Assembly (NCBI GenBank): GCA_036388415.1
Contig: DASVRW010000002.1
Span: forward strand, 913,396-977,395
Direction: 5' to 3'
DNA from: Candidatus Saccharimonadales bacterium
GTDB taxonomy: Bacteria; Patescibacteriota; Saccharimonadia; Saccharimonadales; UBA4665
DNA: 64,000 nucleotides
In this document: in pieces, positions 34,278-42,048 of the stretch
Layout of the letters: each line of letters starts with the position of its first letter
Numbering within the stretch: the first letter of the stretch is position 1
The notes under the pieces: generated by a model
Told to the model about the DNA's origin: nothing
Database searches by the model: none
Seen by the model: the letters and a program-made list of their open reading frames with translations, nothing else
Program-made: the position numbers and the translations under genes

Positions 34278-35672
34278 ATGAACCGTGCTTCAAGAGTAAA
34301 GAATGTGTCACAAAAGTACTGGTTGCCGTTAGCAATTGTAATGTTACTAAGCGTATGTGGACTCGCAGTGCTCCGTGGCTCGTCAGCCGCTACGCCGTTT
34401 ATCAGTAGCGAAGCAGAAAACGGTTCGCTGGCAGACGGAGCGATTGTCAATGCCGATACCGGCGCTTCAATGGCCAAAGCAGTCAAATTTAATCGTCCCG
34501 CTGGACCGCCTTCGACAACGACCCGCGGTTCATTTGTCGAGCGGCCATGCACACGCACATATACCTTGTCAGGCATGCAAGTCGGTACTACCGGCGACGC
34601 AGTTGCTAACGGCAATAGAATGCGAGCGGTGCTCGCGGCAGCGGTATCAGGTGATTGTATCACTGTCGCTGCCGGCCATTACCGGCTGTCCGGAAATATA
34701 GAATTTACTGTCCCAAACGTAACTCTGAAGGGTCTTGGCGCCAACCGCGAAGCAGTGTGGTTCGAGCATACTACCGAAAGCCGCGCCCTGTTCATGATTA
34801 AGGCTGGCGGCATTCATCTGTACAACTTTACCCATAGAGTTTTCGGTACGGCGCGTAGCAGTCTTGGCCAGTCCGGCGAGGGAAATATTTGGGCCCAAGG
34901 CGGCCACAGCGGTCTCCGTATGCAGGACGTCCTGGCCTGGGGTTCCAGAGATGCGGCTATCTTTATGTACGGTGTGCACAATTTTGAATTCAACCGGGTA
35001 GAAAGCCGTGACAGTATGTCCGATGCGTACCACATAACGCATGGTTCGAGCGGCGGCAAATGGTTTGACTGTGTGTCCCGTAACTCCGGTGACGATGGTA
35101 TCGGCATCGTCGGATATGACTCCGGTACCGCGCTCGTGCCGCACCACATGACCGTCGTTCGCCACCACGTAGCCGGACAAACCTGGGGCCGTGGCATCGG
35201 CATCGTCCACAGCAATACACTCGATTTTTATGGGCCGACGCTAATCGAGCAAAGTGCCGGAGCAGCCGTCATCATCGCCCGCGAGCCTTACTACGGCACA
35301 CAGTCAGTGTATGATGTCCGTTTTTACGGCGAATTACGCCTCCGCAAATCAAACACCCGCCAGGAAGTTGACCACGGCGCCATACATATAAACAATCCTG
35401 ACACACTCGGCTCAATTGAGCGTGTCCTCTTTGAAGGCCCCGTCATAGCGGTTGACACCGGCGTCCTGCGTACGACCATGCCTTCGGCGCAATTCTGGGC
35501 CCACGGTTCTGGCAAGATCCAGGCCGAAATACGTAATATGCAGTTTTATGGCAGAGGTCCGACGACCCGGCTCATAAAAGATGTATCATCTACCTCCAGT
35601 GTAAACGCGGTCGGCTGGTCCAATACCACTCCCTATCTTGCCGCTGAACCACCCTACCCGCTTTCTAATTGA
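34278..35672 (+). CDS. Secreted right-handed beta-helix protein
   Basis: This 464-residue protein has a signal/anchor helix at about residues 14-33. A small domain follows (FISSEAENGSLADGAIVNAD) that resembles carbohydrate-binding modules, then a pectate-lyase-like beta-helix (about 90-430) with repeated GGIHLYNFTHRVFG, GGHSGLRMQDVLAWGSRDAA, NSGDDGIGIVGYDSG-type rungs. Catalytic residues were not identified. A surface glycan-binding or glycan-cleaving role is inferred. The ATG at 34278 is ten bases after TATAAT-like ATATAATT; an earlier ATG is less likely. Confidence 0.85.
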   Translation: MNRASRVKNVSQKYWLPLAIVMLLSVCGLAVLRGSSAATPFISSEAENGSLADGAIVNADTGASMAKAVKFNRPAGPPSTTTRGSFVERPCTRTYTLSGMQVGTTGDAVANGNRMRAVLAAAVSGDCITVAAGHYRLSGNIEFTVPNVTLKGLGANREAVWFEHTTESRALFMIKAGGIHLYNFTHRVFGTARSSLGQSGEGNIWAQGGHSGLRMQDVLAWGSRDAAIFMYGVHNFEFNRVESRDSMSDAYHITHGSSGGKWFDCVSRNSGDDGIGIVGYDSGTALVPHHMTVVRHHVAGQTWGRGIGIVHSNTLDFYGPTLIEQSAGAAVIIAREPYYGTQSVYDVRFYGELRLRKSNTRQEVDHGAIHINNPDTLGSIERVLFEGPVIAVDTGVLRTTMPSAQFWAHGSGKIQAEIRNMQFYGRGPTTRLIKDVSSTSSVNAVGWSNTTPYLAAEPPYPLSN

Positions 35673-35773
35673 AACCTTTCGAGTATTAGCATGTAGCGTT
35701 TTCATATTGTGTGACGAACCGGCTACTGCACAATATAGTTGCAAAATATTGATAAGTATTCTAATGTCAAAGA

Positions 35774-36205
35774 ATGCGCGAATTATTCCCCGGCCCTAGA
35801 CCGTACATGCCAACACATACACCTCGCTTGGTAGAGCGGCCAGCCCACCCCGAACTGCTAAGTGCTATCATGGAAAATGCCTCAGATTATTACGGAGCTG
35901 AATGCACTGCAGTTGATCCTCGCATTTTGACTTTTCCAGATGAAATAGGCTCGCTTGACGCGCCCGCACCAACAGCTTTAGCCATTGGTGATATTATGTC
36001 CGGTATTCTGTCATCTTTAAAGGAGCGTAAAGTCGAAGTATTCCAGCATCGTATTGGCGGTAGTTCCGATGAAAGCACAACTCCAACCATTGCATTAGTG
36101 GGTTTCGGTGCTTCATTCGAGCATGTAACAGCAGTTTCTGACGAACTGCGCGTACATGTCAACAGTGCCCTGCAAGCACTCGGTTCTTCCGTCCGCTTGC
36201 CGTAG
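35774..36205 (+). CDS. Hypothetical protein
   Basis: This 143-residue cytoplasmic-looking protein has no signal peptide or membrane helix. Its N-terminus is Pro-rich (MRELFPGPRPYMPTHTPR). The middle has a stretch of small hydrophobic residues (APTALAIGDIMSGIL) and the C-terminus a likely helix (EHVTAVSDELRVHVNSALQA). It is flanked by non-coding AT-rich gaps. No family recognised. Confidence 0.6.
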   Translation: MRELFPGPRPYMPTHTPRLVERPAHPELLSAIMENASDYYGAECTAVDPRILTFPDEIGSLDAPAPTALAIGDIMSGILSSLKERKVEVFQHRIGGSSDESTTPTIALVGFGASFEHVTAVSDELRVHVNSALQALGSSVRLP

Positions 36206-36288
36206 TAGAGACATGATTGCTATGCTGATTCCGAGTACTTGCAAACCAGCGTAAAGATTATAAAACTTTATCTTACCTGCATATGTCG

Positions 36289-36597
36289 CTACGGTTTCAT
36301 ATAGGGGTCTAGAATTTTCTGTTCATGCCCGGTAAGATTGGCGACATTAAGCGGTCGTTCTCGCAGATCTTCTTGCACTGCGCTTGCATATGCTTCTTGG
36401 GGCTGCCATTCCGCTTCTACGACATTCCGTTGTGGGCAAGCAGCTGCTCTTGCCATTTGCGTTAGGCCGATTATACCAACTGCCGTAGCTAGCCTTAATT
36501 TCTTTACTGGGCTGCCTTTCTCTGCATCTTCCCTGTATCCTGCAGCAGTATAAGCTTTTCTGGGACAAAATACGTCGCATTGGTTAGCATTCGTCAT
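36289..36597 (-). CDS. Hypothetical small protein with one hydrophobic segment
   Basis: This 102-residue protein starts MTNANQCDVFCPRKAYTAAG. A weak hydrophobic stretch (LRLATAVGIIGLTQMARAAA, about residues 34-53) could be a signal or membrane segment. Cys residues occur at three sites. The ATG at 36597 was chosen over an upstream TTG and ATG because AAGGAG lies at a good distance (eight bases). No family recognised. Confidence 0.55.
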   Translation of the reverse strand: MTNANQCDVFCPRKAYTAAGYREDAEKGSPVKKLRLATAVGIIGLTQMARAAACPQRNVVEAEWQPQEAYASAVQEDLRERPLNVANLTGHEQKILDPYMKP

Positions 36598-36736
36598 AAG
36601 CATGTCTCCTTGGTTCAATCGTATAATATACTACTTTTTCCAATAAAGTTTAGTTAATTTTCCAATTAAAGATTTTAGGAAAGTCCCATTCTTTCAAGCT
36701 TAATGACGTATTCTGATACTTTATATTATCGTCAGA

Positions 36737-37255
36737 TTAGAGCGAACCCAGGTGCTCCTGTAGCGCAACAACACTTTCCCGCAAGCTTGCCTTGGCGGGA
36801 TGACCGCCATCGATACGAGCTATCAATTCAGCAGGCGTTAGCCATTCAGCACTAGTAAAATCATCTTTATTGAACTCAGGAGTTGCATTGCTGTGGACGA
36901 GGAAGATACTACGAAAATATCTGACGTTATCTGATTTCATCTTAGCCACAAGCTCTAACTGCCCGGCATGTATGTCAAGGTTTATTTCTTCTTTTGTCTC
37001 ACGGATTATCGTGTCTATATATGTGTCTCCCGCTTCGACATGGCCGGCAGCGCTGTAATCATAGCCGTTCGGAGCAATAGTTTTCGCCGCTGTCCGAACT
37101 GGTATCCAGATTTTACCCTCGTCATTTACTATAAATAACTCAGAAGCTCGGATATATCCAAGACTCTCTGCGAGGAGCTGACTGTAATCTTTACGATTGA
37201 TCGTTCCGATTACACTGTCATTCTCATCTACTAAATCAAGTATTTCATTATCCAT
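36737..37255 (-). CDS. NUDIX hydrolase, isopentenyl-diphosphate isomerase-like
   Basis: This 172-residue protein has a Nudix box GHVEAGDTYIDTIIRETKEE (Asp in place of the first Glu of the consensus). N-terminal sequence DENDSVIGTINRKDY and SLGYIRASELFIVNDEGKI resemble the IDI-1/YfcD branch of Nudix enzymes. It hydrolyses nucleoside diphosphate-linked or related compounds; substrate unknown. TATGCT lies six bases before the ATG, indicating a leaderless transcript. Confidence 0.88.
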   Translation of the reverse strand: MDNEILDLVDENDSVIGTINRKDYSQLLAESLGYIRASELFIVNDEGKIWIPVRTAAKTIAPNGYDYSAAGHVEAGDTYIDTIIRETKEEINLDIHAGQLELVAKMKSDNVRYFRSIFLVHSNATPEFNKDDFTSAEWLTPAELIARIDGGHPAKASLRESVVALQEHLGSL

Positions 37256-37390
37256 CTGAATAGCATACCAAATAAAAAAGACTCCTCAACGAGAAATCTT
37301 TAAGTATTAGCAACATGGTGTAGCAACGTTACAAAGATTAGAATCAGTTTGACGAACATAAAATGCGAACCAATGCTGTAAGATGTCAAT

Positions 37391-38293
37391 ATGAGACCTG
37401 AAGTAACATACATTAAACAATCTATAACTCATTCAGCCGGTCATGTGTATGAGCATATTATTGCTGATAGCATAAATAATGCATATATGGCAAAAGGCTA
37501 CTTGCCGCTTTTAAATTTTGAACTGAATGCGAATACCCTTGACGGAATCATCGTAATATCGGTAGAGGCTGATACCGAAGCTATGCTTACTGATGTTGAG
37601 GCGATATTGAATAATGAAGTTATCACCGCAAAAGCTATTGATAACGCCGTAATGCAAATCAGCAGCGAGTATAAACGACTTGCTCGATATGATGCAGATC
37701 AGTTATATCATGAGATTAATGACCTGCATGCGGCTACATGGGCGACCCGGCAGGAATTTTCACGGACTACCCCTGTCGATGATGTGGCGCGTCAGTTGAA
37801 CTCGGCATCAATAAAGTTTGGCCGTTTGGCGCCACGCAGTTTCACGGAGTTCTCGCTGACATATAGTATCGAGAATTGTCCATTTGAACTAAAGCCACTG
37901 GCAGTGTATGCCTTACAAGGTCTGGCACTTTCGCATATAAATTTCATGAACAATTGCTTTAATTGTAGTTACGATGCAGGGGATGAATGGGCAGAACACC
38001 AAGAATTGGTAGGATATTCTCACAGGTTACGAATCCTTACGTCTAAAGCACCAGGGATTGATGACTTACGTAATATTGAGAGAGATCACAGAAATACCCT
38101 GTTTGCCGAAAATTTCCCAGTTAAGTTAAGGAGATATCTCTTAAAACATGCAACGGATTCTATTCCGTATTTCAACACTAAAAACATGTACGCTTATTCT
38201 TATCAGGTAGTAGGACATAGTGGCTGGAAAGAAATTATCTCGGACACAAATATCAACAAGGTGCTAAAAAAACTCAAAGTTGAAGTGAGGTGA
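37391..38293 (+). CDS. M16-like (inverzincin) peptidase-related protein
   Basis: This 300-residue cytoplasmic protein has HVYEH at residues 18-22, the inverted zinc motif HxxEH of M16 peptidases. E93 (SSEYKRLARYD) lies about 71 residues downstream, near where the third ligand is expected. The protein is shorter than usual M16 halves (about 400-450), and the second domain is incomplete. It could be a small peptidase or an M16 fold that has lost activity. TAAGAT lies six bases before the ATG. Confidence 0.65.
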   Translation: MRPEVTYIKQSITHSAGHVYEHIIADSINNAYMAKGYLPLLNFELNANTLDGIIVISVEADTEAMLTDVEAILNNEVITAKAIDNAVMQISSEYKRLARYDADQLYHEINDLHAATWATRQEFSRTTPVDDVARQLNSASIKFGRLAPRSFTEFSLTYSIENCPFELKPLAVYALQGLALSHINFMNNCFNCSYDAGDEWAEHQELVGYSHRLRILTSKAPGIDDLRNIERDHRNTLFAENFPVKLRRYLLKHATDSIPYFNTKNMYAYSYQVVGHSGWKEIISDTNINKVLKKLKVEVR

Positions 38294-38349
38294 CGCTATT
38301 TTAAAGGTTAAAACTGTGCTCCAAGTTTCGAACTATTCAAGTATCAGTA

Positions 38350-39126
38350 CTACAGTGTTGTAGGATCTTTAAATCTGTATCTCGTCAGTCCATCGTCGTC
38401 AAATGGCTCGGCTTCACCGTTTGAAACGAGTTTTAACCACAAACCATGAGCCTCTTCAGAGGTGTCGCCGCTTGGATCGGAATGTAACTCGTGTCCAAAA
38501 TGAGCCATAGACAGATTGTTCATAATTCTTGCTCTTTGAACTCCAAGTCCTTGCCTGCGTGAAGCTTCAGCGGTCTCGGTGTAAGCTACATACGGTTTGT
38601 TGAATACAGATGGGGTAGTAGGGTCACCGGTGGCAAAAGATATGTTGCCCATGCCCACAAATTTACCCACTATGTTGATGTCTATTAACATTAAATCTCG
38701 CGCTCCAACACCTTCCTCAGTTCTTATCGGGTGATCATAAATAATAGGGTAAGATATGGTGTTTTCGGTCAGGATCGGGTCAAGTATATTTCCATCAGAC
38801 AGTAGTACATCGACTTGCTCGTCATCTTGAAAAAATCCTTCAATACGTCTACGACCACAGTCGGAACGGATGGAGTGTGTTTTGTTTCAGTAGCGGCTTT
38901 TACATCAATACCGCTTGGTAGCGAAACTTGCCAGGCGCCACCATCATCTTCAATTATAGCATCAGTAGCTAAGTTGTCTAGTGAGGCTGAAGTTTCCAGC
39001 CGACCCGTACGCAGCCATTCTGCCTGCTGCTGAAGTTCATTTATATATGGCGAGATTGGTTCGAATTTATTGGGTATAATTAGTGTATTTTTTACTCGGA
39101 GTATTGTTTTTACTAGATTTAAACAT
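38350..39126 (-). CDS. Hypothetical protein with no canonical start codon, GNAT-like end
   Basis: The minus frame is open for 259 codons (39126 to 38350) and reads like protein throughout, for example FEPISPYINELQQQAEWL and RRQGLGVQRARIMNNLSMAH. It contains no ATG, GTG or TTG before residue 146 (38691). The C-terminal part (QGLG, then HFGHELHSDPSGD and AHGLWLKLV) resembles the end of GNAT-type acetyltransferases. A T6 run at 39088-39093 is a plausible one-base slip: removing one A would join an ATG at 39127 to this frame. Either a disrupted gene, a sequence error, or a rare start codon. Confidence 0.5.
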
Positions 39127-39280
39127 TACATCAAATTATTGTGCTTTTGTCAATATTGCTTATGTTTATTCTATCTTCAACCGCCTCTTCTTAGCGAACA
39201 GAAAAGCAGGCCGATGTACCCTGTTTAGTGTCTGGTATTTCAAGTTCCGACATGAGGTGTACCAATATTGAAGGTTAGAA

Positions 39281-39817
39281 CTATTTATGCGTTAACGTGA
39301 AGTTTTTGAAAATATAATATGCAATGACGGCATTGACAGTAAATGGAGATATTAATGCCAAAACCACAGTTACCACTATGGAAGCGAAGCCAGGAAGAAT
39401 ATATCGCCGGCGGAAATAGCCAGTAACCTTATCTGACGAATCAATAATCCTTTTAGAATTAATTATCAAGGAAATGAAAGCGTATACGAATCCCGTTACG
39501 AAGGCTATCTGTAGTTTCCTGTCTAATCCACTTGCAGCCGCTGTAATCAATACGGGAATGCCGATAATTAAGAAAATTCCAACAACCAGAACCCACAAAG
39601 CCTTCTTCTCGCTGGCGCTATGTATCGAGTTCCTGTCTTTGACGAAAGCATACAAAAAATAAAAACTCAGGAACTCTAACGCAACAGGCGCAGCCAGCAA
39701 AACCTGATCGCTGTTAATGGCCTGGTTCAACGTTTCTTTTTCTACAAAAAGACTTGGAAGTAACGGTAAACTAAGCAAAAAAGCAAATAATGTATTTCTG
39801 TACTTCACTGCCTCCAC
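39281..39817 (-). CDS. Hypothetical polytopic membrane protein
   Basis: This 178-residue protein has about five membrane helices (approximately residues 9-26, 40-60, 72-92, 100-117 and 138-170), with few charged loops and a basic region FRRRYILPG. No family recognised. It ends 31 bases beyond which there is only the open AT-rich gap, and it begins next to the terminator of tRNA-Arg. Confidence 0.65.
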   Translation of the reverse strand: MEAVKYRNTLFAFLLSLPLLPSLFVEKETLNQAINSDQVLLAAPVALEFLSFYFLYAFVKDRNSIHSASEKKALWVLVVGIFLIIGIPVLITAAASGLDRKLQIAFVTGFVYAFISLIINSKRIIDSSDKVTGYFRRRYILPGFASIVVTVVLALISPFTVNAVIAYYIFKNFTLTHK

Positions 39818-39826
39818 TATACCAAA

Positions 39827-39852
39827 AAAGACTTCCCATATGAGAAGTCTTT
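39827..39852 (-). terminator. Terminator of tRNA-Arg
   Basis: AAAGACTTC pairs with GAAGTCTTT over an eight-base loop, and the minus strand continues with a T6 run. It lies 15 bases past the tRNA 3' end. Confidence 0.8.
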
Positions 39853-39866
39853 AAACATAAGTACAA

Positions 39867-39943
39867 TGGTGTACCCGACAGGATTCGAACCTACGACCTT
39901 CGGCTCCGCAAGCCGACGCTCTATCCAGCTGAGCTACGGGTAC
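39867..39943 (-). tRNA. tRNA-Arg(GCG) with encoded CCA
   Basis: On the minus strand the acceptor GTACCCG pairs with CGGGTAC. The anticodon arm TCGGC-TTGCGGA-GCCGA carries GCG. The D-loop has A20 as in Arg tRNAs, the T-arm is GTAGG-TTCGAAT-CCTGT (one mismatch-like G-T), discriminator A and CCA encoded. Bacterial CGN reading usually uses ACG, so GCG is unusual. Confidence 0.88.
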
Positions 39944-39970
39944 ACGTATGTGTATTTGTTACGGCTATGT

Positions 39971-40062
39971 CCACATGTAGACTGTATAAACATCTGGATA
40001 GAGCGCTTCGCTATTTATTATAACGGCTTCGCCTGGGCCAGCTGAGCTACGGGTACATGTGG
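39971..40062. repeat. 92-bp inverted-repeat element containing tRNA-Arg pieces
   Basis: CCACATGTA (39971-39979) and TACATGTGG (40054-40062) form perfect 9-bp ends. Inside is a 20-bp copy of the 5' part of tRNA-Arg (40038-40057, matching 39925-39944). CTGGATAGAGCG, from the D-stem of the same tRNA, is present in inverted orientation (near 39993-40004). GCGCTTCGC and GGCTTCGCC lie in the middle. The whole could fold into a long hairpin. Confidence 0.7.
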
Positions 40063-40176
40063 CTTATTTACAGCAACAGAGGTAATCCTATCATATTATG
40101 GCTTTGCTGGCTAGTCCGAAAAGGCCTGTCGTCACCTACCCTGTATCTGTTACAATATCGTGGTCGATAGAAGCAG

Positions 40177-40267
40177 GGAGAGGTCGCATAGTTGGTCTAG
40201 TGCGCTACACTCGAAATGTAGTATGGGGGCAACTCCATCGAGGGTTCGAATCCCTCCCTCTCCGCCA
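40177..40267 (+). tRNA. tRNA-Ser(CGA) with encoded CCA
   Basis: The acceptor GGAGAGG pairs with CCTCTCC. The anticodon arm CTACA-CTCGAAA-TGTAG carries CGA, a long variable arm is present, and the T-arm is GAGGG-TTCGAAT-CCCTC. Discriminator G and CCA are encoded. Confidence 0.94.
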
Positions 40268-40306
40268 TATTATATGAACCAGGCCATGGCCTGGTTCATA
40301 TAATAT
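40267..40306. terminator. 40-bp perfect palindrome after tRNA-Ser(CGA)
   Basis: ATATTATATGAACCAGGCCA and its exact reverse complement begin at the last base of the tRNA CCA. It can form a 20-bp hairpin. There is no long T-run, so it may be an RNA-processing signal or terminator. Confidence 0.65.
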
Positions 40307-40386
40307 AATTGGAAGGTGGATTACTGAACGGGTTCGGTCGTCAGTCATAGCCCCCAGCGCAGCGGGCGGCTGGATTGACGTGCGCT

Positions 40387-40404
40387 ATCCCTCCCTCTCC
40401 GCCA
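40387..40404 (+). repeat. Duplicate of the tRNA-Ser(CGA) 3' end
   Basis: ATCCCTCCCTCTCCGCCA exactly repeats 40250-40267, the end of the tRNA-Ser gene. It is preceded by GTGCGCTA, also a piece of that tRNA, so this looks like an internally deleted tRNA copy 120 bp downstream, such as an integration scar. Confidence 0.7.
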
Positions 40405-40509
40405 CAGTTAGATTTTATATATTGCAAGTGTAAGCATTTTGGTAAGGTAGTGACATGACAATAATTTACGCCTACGAAGCTTGTGCTCAGCACCGGAATG
40501 AGAAAATGT

Positions 40510-40905
40510 ATGCAGCAAGATAGTATTTTTACCAAGATTATCAAAGGCGAACTTCCCTGTCATAAAGTATATGAAGACGCGCAGACTATCGCTTTTTTGC
40601 CGCTTCACCCAATCGCGCATGGCCATGTGCTGGTTGTGCCGAAGCTGCAAATCGATCAATTCTATGATTTACCGGCAGCTGAGTATCAGGCGCTGATGGC
40701 GACAGTACAAAAAGTTGCGCAGCATCTGCAGCAGACGCTAGGTACCAAGCGGGTCGGCCTCAAAATTGTAGGCCTTGATGTTCCGCATGCTCATATTCAC
40801 GTTATCGCTTTCAATACTCTGGCAGAATATAATGAGCAGCCAGACGAAACGGCCGAACCTGACCACCTCGCCCTGGCTTCTCTCGCCAAAAGGCTTATGC
40901 TCTAG
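40510..40905 (+). CDS. HIT-family nucleotide hydrolase/transferase
   Basis: This 131-residue protein begins like HIT proteins (CIFCKI-like DSIFTKIIKGELPCHKVYED) and has LVVPKLQIDQFYDL and the catalytic histidine triad HAHIHV near residue 97. It hydrolyses AMP-linked compounds such as AMP-lysine or dinucleoside polyphosphates. The ATG at 40510 fits the family start; in-frame ATG (40498) and GTG (40483) upstream would add 4-9 residues. Confidence 0.9.
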   Translation: MQQDSIFTKIIKGELPCHKVYEDAQTIAFLPLHPIAHGHVLVVPKLQIDQFYDLPAAEYQALMATVQKVAQHLQQTLGTKRVGLKIVGLDVPHAHIHVIAFNTLAEYNEQPDETAEPDHLALASLAKRLML

Positions 40906-40931
40906 TATACTGAAGCTATTAAGAGGTTGAT

Positions 40932-41111
40932 ATGCCGAATTGGTTGATTGCATTAATGTTTGGACTGGGTGTTGCGGGTTGGACATATACCAAACTCGTC
41001 CATGCAAATGGCAATCCCACTCCTTCTCAGGACCTTGCTGGCGCGGCAATTGCGGGCACATTTGCCTTTATATTTCTCTTTACGCTTCTCAAATTCGTGT
41101 TTAATTTCTAA
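40932..41111 (+). CDS. 59-residue two-helix membrane protein
   Basis: The ATG at 40932 opens MPNWLIALMFGLGVAGWTYT, continuing KLVHANGNPTPSQDLAGAAI and AGTFAFIFLFTLLKFVFNF: two membrane helices joined by a polar loop. AGAGGTTGAT just upstream could be a ribosome binding site. It lies between HIT and the XRE-HAD gene, co-directional with both. Similar tiny two-helix proteins are common in Saccharibacteria; function unknown. Confidence 0.6.
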   Translation: MPNWLIALMFGLGVAGWTYTKLVHANGNPTPSQDLAGAAIAGTFAFIFLFTLLKFVFNF

Positions 41112-41156
41112 GTAGCCATTTCGTACTAGTATCTTTCCTTTTGTGGTTAAAACTGG

Positions 41157-41162
41157 TATGAT
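41157..41162 (+). promoter_or_regulatory. -10 box TATGAT for a leaderless gene
   Basis: TATGAT ends six bases before the ATG at 41169 of the XRE-HAD gene, leaving no room for a Shine-Dalgarno. Confidence 0.55.
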
Positions 41163-41168
41163 ACGGCT

Positions 41169-42029
41169 ATGGATGAAAAGGGGCTGGGTCAAAGATTGCA
41201 GGAAGCGCGCCGCGCGGCTGGACTAACGCAGCAAACCCTTTGCCAGAAAGCCAATATTAGCTACTCGACACTCGCTAAGATTGAGCGCGGCGCCATCAAA
41301 GCTCCGTCAATCTTTACGATTCAAAATCTGGTGGGCGCCCTCGGCATCACGCTCGACGCGCTTATGGGAACGCCGGCTACTGCCAGCCCTGACAGCGCCG
41401 GCCCTGCCCTGTCGACGCGCTCAAAGAATGGTATCAAGTTTGTCTACTTCGACGTCAACGGTTGTCTTGTTCATTTCTTTCAACGGGCTTTCACGTGCCT
41501 GGCACGCGAAACGGGCATGTCGGCCGATACGATTGAGACCTACTTTTGGCGTTACAATGACGCAGTCTGCCGCGGCCAGATGTCGATTACCGACTTTAAT
41601 GCCGAATTTGCCAGCTGCCTGCACGTCACGTCAATTGATTGGCAAGATTATTACTTGGGAGCCGTCGAGGCTGTTCCGGATATGCATAAGCTTGTCCGCT
41701 GGGCTGCCGAAAACTACCGTATCGGACTGCTGACGAACATCATGCCTGGATTCCTAGATACGTTACTGGCGCGCGAGCTGATACCGGGTATAGAATACGA
41801 CGTTATCATCGACTCCTCGGTGGTGGGCGTCATTAAGCCTGAAGCAGCCATCTTCGAGCTGGCGCAGGCACGGGCAGCTGTCGAGCCAGGCGAAATACTC
41901 CTGATCGACGATGACCGCTCAAACATTATGATAGCCGATAAGCTGGGCTGGCATGTACTGTGGTGCGATGATTATCACCCCGAAGACACCGCCAGTCGCG
42001 CCCGTCAGGCGCTTGAGATGATCTCGTAG
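41169..42029 (+). CDS. XRE helix-turn-helix fused to HAD-like domain
   Basis: This 286-residue protein has an N-terminal XRE/Cro HTH (residues 4-66: LGQRLQEARRAAGLTQQTLC, ISYSTLAKIERG) and a C-terminal HAD domain (residues 89-286). HAD motif I is FDVNGCL with nucleophile D95 but N97 instead of the second Asp. Motif II LLTNIMPG, motif III KPEAAIFELA and motif IV LLIDDDRSN look present. The Asp-to-Asn change at the acid/base position suggests weak or no phosphatase activity, so the HAD part may act as a ligand sensor for the repressor. It is leaderless. Confidence 0.88.
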   Translation: MDEKGLGQRLQEARRAAGLTQQTLCQKANISYSTLAKIERGAIKAPSIFTIQNLVGALGITLDALMGTPATASPDSAGPALSTRSKNGIKFVYFDVNGCLVHFFQRAFTCLARETGMSADTIETYFWRYNDAVCRGQMSITDFNAEFASCLHVTSIDWQDYYLGAVEAVPDMHKLVRWAAENYRIGLLTNIMPGFLDTLLARELIPGIEYDVIIDSSVVGVIKPEAAIFELAQARAAVEPGEILLIDDDRSNIMIADKLGWHVLWCDDYHPEDTASRARQALEMIS

Positions 42030-42048
42030 AGGGTCCGTACGACCGCTA

